Assembly: GCF_023159225.1 (NCBI RefSeq)
Contig: NC_063188.1
Location: 18,311,086-18,375,085 of the forward strand
DNA length: 64,000 bases
Source: Perognathus longimembris pacificus
Taxonomy: Eukaryota; Chordata; Mammalia; Rodentia; Heteromyidae
Reading direction: 5' to 3'
Part shown: positions 57,807 to 64,000 of the stretch, piece by piece
Layout: every line of letters begins with the position of its first letter
How positions within the stretch are numbered: the stretch's first letter is position 1
Notes under the pieces: model-generated
Told to the model about the DNA's origin: nothing
The model's input: the letters and a program-made list of their open reading frames with translations, nothing else
The model's database searches: none
Made by a program: the position numbers and the translations under genes

Positions 57807-58102
57807 CTCCTTTACTTCTTCGTCCACCATTAAATTATTAGCTTTACCACATGCTCCTGTCATGTTGGGATGCTTCATCACATATGATCCTCGAAACTAC
57901 AGAGCCTTGAGATCATGAATGGAAACATCCAAACCCATGAGCCAAAATAAATCTTCACATCCTTAGGTTATATTCTGAGGTATTTGTCACAGCTAGGAAA
58001 GCTAAACTAACATGAGTTTTATTTGCACACAACTGAGACAATGGCAAAAGGAGAGGACTCATTACACTATAAGGAAGATTTTTTTTTTAAGAATGGAGCC
58101 TT

Positions 58103-58957
58103 TAAATATAGAACTCCCCTATGACCCAGCAGCGCCATTTTTGGTTATCTATCCAAAAGACCACAAACAAAATCACAGTAATGCCACCAGCACAACAATG
58201 TTCATCGAAGCACAATTTGTCATAACGAAAATCTGGAACCAACCCAGATGCCCCTCAGTAGACAAATGGATCAGGAAAATGTGGTACATATACACAATGG
58301 AATTTTAAGCCTCTATCAGAAAGAATAACATTGTCCCATTTGTAAGGAAATGGAAAGACTTGGAAAAAATTATACTAAGTGAAGTGAGCCAGATCCAAAA
58401 AAACATGGACTCTATGGTCTCCCTTGTTGGGAATAGTTAGTACAGGTTTAGGCAAGTCATAGCAGAGCATCACAAGGCCCAATAGCTATACCCTTATGAA
58501 CACCTAAGATGATGCTAAGTGAAATGAACTCCGTGTTATGGAGACAATTGTTATATCACAGTTGTAACTACTTTCAACATCCCATGTGTATCTGTAGCTT
58601 CTATTATTGATGATGTTCTTGTATCACCTTCCTGTGGTTGTACCTAAACTATCTCTGTAATCTTATCTGAGTATATTGGAAACCGTGTATACTGGTATTG
58701 GAACTAGGAAATTGAAAGGGAATACCAAAATTGAGAGACACAGGGTGAAAAAAGACAAACAACTACAAAAGTAATACTTGCAAAACTGTTTGGTGTAAGT
58801 GAACTGAACACCTCAGGGGGGGAAAGGGTAAGGAAGAGGGGGGAGGGGGATATGAGGGACAAGGTAACAAACAGTACAAGAAATGTATCCAATGCCTAAC
58901 GTATGAAACTATAACCTGTCTGTACATCAGTTTGATAATAAAAATTTGAACAAAAAA
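58103..58957 (+). mobile_element. 5'-truncated L1 (ORF2 tail plus 3' UTR)
   Basis: A perfect 14-bp TSD 'aagaatggagcctt' lies at 58,089-58,102 and 58,958-58,971. The ORF2 tail reads 'IELPYDPAAPFLVIYPKDHK' to 'MWYIYTMEF', where a TAA ends it early (others continue 'YASIRK'). The 3' UTR has its G-rich tract at 58,812-58,862. It lies tail to tail with the next L1. Confidence 0.94.
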
Positions 58958-59510
58958 AAGAATGGAGCCTTACAAGAAGCAATTTCAAGATAAAAATTCT
59001 TTTTTTTTAAAGCTTTTATTATAAAACTGATGTACAGAGAGGTTACAGTTTCATACGTTAGGCGCAGGATACATTTCTTGTACTGTTTGTTACCTTGTCC
59101 CTCATACCCCCCTCCCCCCTCCCCCTTTCCCCCCTGAGGTGTTCTGTTCACTTACACTAAACCAGTTTGCAAGTATTGCTTTTGTTGTTGTTTCTCGTAT
59201 TTTACCCTTTGTCTCTCAATTTTGGTATTCCCTTTGAATTTCCTAATTCTAATACCAGTACACACGGTTTCCCATACACTCAGATAAGATTACAGAGATA
59301 GTGTAGATACAATCACAAAAAGGTGATACAGGAACATCATCAATAGTAGAAACTACAGATACACATGGGATGTTCAAAGTAGTTACAACTGTGATATAAC
59401 AATCATTTTCATAAAATGGAGTTCATTTCACTTCGCATCATCTTATGTGATCATAAGGGTATAGCTATTGGGCTCTTGTGATCCTCTGTTGTGACTTGCC
59501 TAAACCTGTG

Positions 59511-62500
59511 CTAATTATTCCCAATAAGGGAGACCATAGAGTCCATGTTTCTTTGGGTCTGGCTCACTTCACTTAGTATAATTTTTTCCAAGTCCTTCCA
59601 TTTCCTTACAAATGGGGCAATGTCATTCTTTCTGATAGAGGCATAAAATTCCATTGTGTATATGTACCACATTTTCCTGATCCATTCGTCTATGGAGGGG
59701 CATCTGGGATGATTCCAGATTCTCGCTATGACAAATTGCGCTGCAATGAACATTGTTGTGCTGGTGGCTTTACTGTGATTTTGTTTGAACTTTTTTGGAT
59801 AAATACCCAAAAGTGGGGTTGCTGGGTCATAGGGGAGTTCTACATTTAGCCTTCTGAGGAATCTCCATACTGCTTGCCAGAGTGGCTGAACCAGTTTACA
59901 TTCCCACCAACAATGAAGTAGGGTTCCCTTTTGGCCACATCCCCTCCAATAACTGTTATTGTTAGTTTTCTTGATATATGACATTCTTACTGGGGTGAGA
60001 TGGAATCTCAATGTTGTTTTGATTTGCATTTCCTTTATGGCCAGTGATGTAGAGCACTTTTTCATATGTCTCTTGGCCATTCTCATTTCCTCATCAGAGA
60101 AGTCTCTTTGTAGGTCTTTAGCCCACTTGATGAGTGGGCTATTAGTTCTTTGTGGTTTTGTTTTGGAGGAAAGTAATTTTTTTTAGTTCTGCATATATTT
60201 TAGATATGAGGCCTTTGTCCGTTGAATGGCCAGAAAGATCTTCTCCCAGTCTGTGGGCTTTCTGTTTATCTTGCAAGCTATGTCCTTTGCCGTGCAGAAG
60301 CTCTGCAGTTTAATGCAGTCCCATTTGTCCAACCTTTCTTTGATTTGTAGCCTTTCTGGGTCTTTGTTAAGGAAGTTCCGTCCTGCGCCAAGGAGCCCAA
60401 GTGTTTCTCCTACTTCTTCCTTTAGTGTTTTCAGGGTGTCTGTTTTGATTTCGAGTTCTTTAATTCATTTGGAATTGATTTTGTTGCAGGGTGATATATA
60501 AGGATCTAGTTTTAGTTTGTTGCATGTGTTGAGCCAGTTTTTCCAGCACACTTTGTTAAAGAGGCTATCTTTCTTCCAAACTATTGTCTTAGCCCCTTTA
60601 TCAAAGATTAAGTAGGCTTAGTTCTGTGGGTTCATTCCTGGGTCTTCAATTCTGTTCCATTGGTCTTCAGGCCTGTTCTGATGCCAATACCAAGCTGTTT
60701 TTATTACTATAGCTTTATAATACAGTTTGAAGTTGGGTATTGTAATTCCTCCAGCACTGTTCTTTCTGCTTAGGATTGTTTTTGCTATTCTAGGTCTTTT
60801 ATTATTCCATATGAATTTCTGGATTGCTTCCTCTATTTCATCAAAAAATGGTGTTGGGATATTAATGGGTATTGCATTGAATTTGTAGATAGCCTTTGGC
60901 AATATTGCCATTTTGATTATATTAATCCTCCCAATCCAGGAGCATGGGAGGTTTTTCCATTTCCTTAGTTCTGACTTAATTTCGTTTTTCAAGGTTTTAA
61001 AGTTCTCCTCAAAGAGGTCTTTCACTTCTTTGGTTAAGGTTATTCCTAGGTATTTTATGTTTTTGGAGGCTATTGCAAAGGGGGTTGCTTTCCTGATATC
61101 AGCCTCGGTCTTCGGGTCGTTAGCATACAGAAAGGCCATTGATTTTTGAAGGTTTATTTTATATCCTGCAACTTTGCCAAAGTTTTGGATCAGCTCTAGT
61201 AGCTTGGGGGTAGAGTCTATGGGATTATTTAGGTATACGATCATGTCATCTGCAGAGAGAGAGAGTTTAACTTCATCTTTACCTACATGGATCCCCTTTA
61301 TATTTTCTTCTTGCCTGATTGCTCTGGCTAGGAATTCTAGTACTATGTTGAAGAGCAGGGGAGAGAGTGGACATCCCTGCCTTGTTCCTGATTTTAAAGG
61401 GAATGGCTTTAGTTTTTCACCATTTAGAGTTATGCTTGCTGTTGGTTTGTCATAAACTGCCTTGATTATATTCAGGAATGTTCCCTGGAATCTCAGTTTT
61501 TCCAGGGCTTTTAGCATAAATGGGTGCTGGATCTTATAGAACATTTTTTCTGCATCCAGAGATAAAACCATGTGGTTGTTAAGCTTGCTCCGGTTGATGT
61601 GGTGGATTACATTAATTGACTTGCGTATATTAAACCAGCTTTGCATCCCTGGGATGAATCCAGTTTGATCGTGGTGTATGATCTTTTTGATGACCTGTTG
61701 AAGTCGATTGGCCAGAATTTTGTTGAGAATTTTTGCGTCTATGTTCATCAGGGAGATCGGTCTATAGTCCTCTTTCCGTGATGAGTCCCTGCCTGGTTTT
61801 AGGATGTGGGTTATACTGGCTTCATAGAATGAGTCTGGAAGTGAACGTTCTCTTTCAATTTCATTGAAGAGTTTGAGAAATATTGGTGTGAGTTCTGTTT
61901 TGAAGACCTTGTAGAATTCTGCAGTGAATCCCTCTGGACCTGGGCTTTTCTTGGATGGGAGATCAATTATTGCCATTTCTATTTCAATACTGGATATGGG
62001 TCTCTTTAGGAGGTTTAAATCTTCATGGTTCAGTTTGTGGATATGAATTTTTTCTAGGAAATCGTCCATTTCTTCCAAGTTCTCGAATTTGTTGGCATAA
62101 AGGTTTGCAAAATAGTCCCTTATTATTTTCTGAATTTCGGTTATTTCTGTGGTCATGTTACCTGTTTTATCTCTTATCTTGTTTATTTGAGCGTGCTGCC
62201 TTTGTTTTTTGGTCAGGTTTGCCAGGGGTCTGTCTATCTTGTTGATTTTTTCAAAGAACCAACTCTTTGTTTTGTTGATTCTTTCGATGGTTTTTTTCAT
62301 CTCTAATTGATTTATTTCTAATTTGAGCTTAATTATTTGCTTCCATCTATTGACTTGGGGTTTGGCTTGTTGTTCTCTCTCAAGGAAATTAAGGTGCTTC
62401 CTTAAATTACTGAGTTGCTGTTTCTCCAGTTTGTTGATGTATGTACTCAGAGATATAAATTTTCCTCTGAGTACTGCCTTTGCTGTGTCCCAAAGGAGCT

Positions 62501-63351
62501 GGTACTTTGTGTCCTCAACTTGTTTGAATTCCATAAACATTTGAATTTCCGTTTTAATTTCTTCAATGACCCTCTGATGGTTCAGCAGTGCGTTGTTTAG
62601 TCTCCATGAATTGTAGCAATTTCTGTGGTGGCTGTTTGAGTTGAGCTCTAATTTTATTCCATTGTGGTCTGAGAGAATGCAGGGAATGGTTTTGATACTT
62701 CTGAATTTGTACAGATTTTCTTTGTGCCCTAAGATGTGATCTATTTTGGAGAATGTTCCATGTGCTGCTGAAAAGAATGTGTATTCTGTCCTTGCTGGGT
62801 GGAATATTCTGTAGATGTCAATTAAGTCTAGTTGGTCTATGCAATTGTTTAGTTCTGTGGTTTGTTTGTTCAGTTTTTGGCGTGTTGATCTGTCCAGAGG
62901 TGATAGTGGAGTGTTAAAGTCCCCAACTATTAATGTGTTTGGGTCTATGAGTGGTTTTAGAGTCAGTAGTGTTTGTTTGATGAAGTTGGGTGCTCCTGCA
63001 TTAGGTGTGTAGATATGTAGAATGGTTATTTCTTCCTGTAGGAGAGCTCCTTTTACTAGTATGTAGTAACCTTCTTTGTCTCTTCTTACCTTTTTTAATT
63101 TGAAGTCAATTTTTTCTGATACTAGGATTGCAACCCAGGCCTGCAAATGGGGGCCATTTGCTTGATAGATTTGATTCCCGCCTTTCACTTTTAGAAGATG
63201 TTTACTTTTGCTGGATAGATTTCTCTTGGAGGCAGCAGAAAGATGGATCTTGATTTTTGATCCAACTTATGAGCCTATGTCGTTTGATTGGAGAATTAAG
63301 TCCATTAATGTTGACAATTAGGATTGAGAGATGATCGTTTGTTCCTTTCAT
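59511..63351 (-). pseudogene. L1 ORF2 (endonuclease-reverse transcriptase), nearly intact but broken
   Basis: The start is MKGTNDHLSILIVNINGLN at 63,351. A 2-base loss near 63,220 shifts the frame within the 'QETHL' endonuclease motif and leads to an early stop. From 63,188 an 856-codon frame is open to 60,618, holding '[13 protein letters not shown]' and '[10 protein letters not shown]' (endonuclease), '[14 protein letters not shown]', '[13 protein letters not shown]', '[19 protein letters not shown]' and 'SADDM', where the usual F of FADD is S. A stop ends it after 'MNPQN'; a further stop (W to TGA, near 60,465) and a 1-base loss near 60,232 follow. The last 191 codons (60,086-59,511) are open; the first Cys of the Cys/His motif is Tyr. 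Confidence 0.93.
60618..63188 (-). CDS. 856-codon open segment of L1 ORF2
   Basis: This is the longest open frame in the window: the larger part of the endonuclease domain, the full reverse transcriptase and part of the C-terminal region. The first Met is internal to ORF2 and has no special start context, so it is a residual open segment and not a separate gene. The N-terminal endonuclease motifs and the C-terminal Cys/His domain lie outside it. Confidence 0.85.
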   Translation of the reverse strand: MKGGNQIYQANGPHLQAWVAILVSEKIDFKLKKVRRDKEGYYILVKGALLQEEITILHIYTPNAGAPNFIKQTLLTLKPLIDPNTLIVGDFNTPLSPLDRSTRQKLNKQTTELNNCIDQLDLIDIYRIFHPARTEYTFFSAAHGTFSKIDHILGHKENLYKFRSIKTIPCILSDHNGIKLELNSNSHHRNCYNSWRLNNALLNHQRVIEEIKTEIQMFMEFKQVEDTKYQLLWDTAKAVLRGKFISLSTYINKLEKQQLSNLRKHLNFLEREQQAKPQVNRWKQIIKLKLEINQLEMKKTIERINKTKSWFFEKINKIDRPLANLTKKQRQHAQINKIRDKTGNMTTEITEIQKIIRDYFANLYANKFENLEEMDDFLEKIHIHKLNHEDLNLLKRPISSIEIEMAIIDLPSKKSPGPEGFTAEFYKVFKTELTPIFLKLFNEIERERSLPDSFYEASITHILKPGRDSSRKEDYRPISLMNIDAKILNKILANRLQQVIKKIIHHDQTGFIPGMQSWFNIRKSINVIHHINRSKLNNHMVLSLDAEKMFYKIQHPFMLKALEKLRFQGTFLNIIKAVYDKPTASITLNGEKLKPFPLKSGTRQGCPLSPLLFNIVLEFLARAIRQEENIKGIHVGKDEVKLSLSADDMIVYLNNPIDSTPKLLELIQNFGKVAGYKINLQKSMAFLYANDPKTEADIRKATPFAIASKNIKYLGITLTKEVKDLFEENFKTLKNEIKSELRKWKNLPCSWIGRINIIKMAILPKAIYKFNAIPINIPTPFFDEIEEAIQKFIWNNKRPRIAKTILSRKNSAGGITIPNFKLYYKAIVIKTAWYWHQNRPEDQWNRIEDPGMNPQN

Positions 63352-63403
63352 TATCACTATCTTGTTTAAAGCTGTTTCTTCCCATTTCTTGATCTGATGT
63401 TTA

Positions 63404-64000
63404 CTAATTAGGGTTCATTTCTCTGTCTGTATTGGGATCTTGATTATTTTCCCTGTATAGTACATCTTTAAGGATTTTGTGTAAAGCTGGTTTGGTGGAG
63501 ATATATTGTTTCAGTTTTTCCTTATTGTGGAAGACGTTTATTTGACCTTCGGCTATGAAGGAGAGTTTGGCTGGGTACAGAATTCTTGGTTTGTAGTTAT
63601 TTTTATTTAGAGTTTGGTATACTTCATTCCAGGCTCTCCTTGCTTTCATAGTCTCTGCTGGGAAGTCTGGGGAAATTCTGGTTGCTTTTCCTTAATATGT
63701 GATTATTTTCTGTGCCCTAACAGCTTTGAGTATTTTTTCCTTGCACTCTGCTGAAGCTGTTTTGATCACAATGTGTCGGTGGGATGTCTTATTCTGGTCT
63801 GGTCGATTTGGGGTTCTAACTACTTCTTGTATCTGTATAGGCCTTTCCTTCTGGATATTTGGGAAGTTCTCAGCTAATATTCTGTTAAATAGGTTGCCTA
63901 TCCCATTAACCTCTTTCTCCAAGTTTTCCTCAATACCTATTATCCTTAAATTGGGCTTCCTGATCGTGTCTTGAATCTCCTGTAGCGATCTGTCTTGTTG
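63404..64000 (-). pseudogene. L1 ORF1 C-terminal part (continues past window end)
   Basis: The RRM-like domain reads 'EKEVNGIGNLFNRILAENF', 'PIQIQEVVRTPNRPDQNKT' and 'HIVIKTASAECKEKILKAV'. A TAA at 63,692-63,694 interrupts it (a lysine codon in the copy at 17,310). In the same frame the C-terminal domain follows: 'AWNEVYQTLNKNNYKPRILY', 'AKLSFIAEGQINVFHNKEKL', ending 'DREMNPN' and stop at 63,404. Apart from this stop the visible part is in frame. The N-terminal coiled coil is outside the window. Confidence 0.9.

Larger units (their letters stand above)
57102..58012 (+). mobile_element. MaLR-type solo LTR, split by two SINEs
   Basis: It starts 'tgttgtggtttggagatgaa' and ends 'cagctaggaaagctaaacta' plus 'aca'. 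In between are 'ggattaagtccataattgaa' and 'gagccaaaataaatcttcac', in the order of rodent MaLR LTRs (ORR1/MT/MLT-like). A B1-Geo and an IDL-Geo interrupt it. The expected 5-bp TSD is not clear, so the ends are approximate. Confidence 0.62.
58998..64000 (-). mobile_element. L1 retrotransposon, 5' end outside the window
   Basis: From the T-run near 58,998 the minus strand carries a 3' UTR, ORF2 (63,351-59,511), a spacer and ORF1, which continues past the window end. It is the best-preserved L1 here: few stops, long open segments and high similarity to the young copies. The breaks listed for ORF1 and ORF2 make it inactive. Its full length and TSD cannot be judged from this window. Confidence 0.93.

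Noticed and set aside
60618..63188. A functional reverse-transcriptase gene of new type
   Set aside because: It is the open part of an L1 ORF2, collinear with the copy at 17,661-21,450, and lacks the N-terminal endonuclease start and the C-terminal domain in frame.
1..64000. Host protein-coding exons
   Set aside because: I looked for ORFs outside repeats flanked by AG and GT with conserved-looking codons and found none that can be defended; exons that are short or of unfamiliar genes could still be missed.

Overview
The window is a stretch of mammalian nuclear DNA with no host gene that I can recognise. Nearly everything identifiable is a transposable element. The SINEs point to a rodent of the superfamily Geomyoidea (pocket mice, kangaroo rats, pocket gophers). 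Eleven copies are dimers of a tRNA-Ala-like ID monomer joined to a second monomer, the arrangement known as IDL-Geo. About eight more carry the same right monomer behind a 7SL-derived B1-like left monomer. The species call is inference from these SINEs.

Layout. 1-7,020: ancient mammalian L1 pieces, an L2, an old rodent L1 tail and four IDL-Geo SINEs; one ancient L1 is split by a SINE and a MaLR LTR. 7,020-11,200: mostly unassigned, with two IDL-Geo copies and a MIR. 11,213-12,410: an internally deleted retroviral transcript copy with a poly(A) tail. 12,755-13,234: two B1-Geo SINEs side by side. 14,482-22,014: a full-length but dead L1 with a 14-bp target-site duplication (TSD) and a gammaretrovirus-type solo LTR in its 5' UTR. 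22,015-29,590: the quietest part, with two old B1-dID-like SINEs, one IDL-Geo and one MIR.

29,590-31,572 is a nest: an ancient L1 holds a rodent L1, which holds an IDL-Geo; a B1 sits in the same ancient L1. 33,157-36,830: SINEs and a minus-strand L1. 37,450-38,660: a gap with three evenly spaced CATTAAT motifs. 40,225-40,801: a second poly(A)-tailed LTR copy, with a TSD. 42,024-44,677: an L1 whose 5' half is inverted (twin priming), with a 15-bp TSD. 45,160-56,720: L1s of several ages. 57,102-58,012: a MaLR LTR split by two SINEs. 58,103-64,000: two L1s tail to tail; the right one keeps an 856-codon open segment of ORF2 and runs off the window.

How the parts interact. L1 supplies the reverse transcriptase and endonuclease that, by established knowledge, also mobilise SINEs and other poly(A) RNAs. 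The TSDs and A tails show this for L1 and SINE copies, and apparently for two LTR-retrovirus transcripts. No L1 here is intact. I found no new gene system; the most interesting items are the insertion structures and the CATTAAT cluster.
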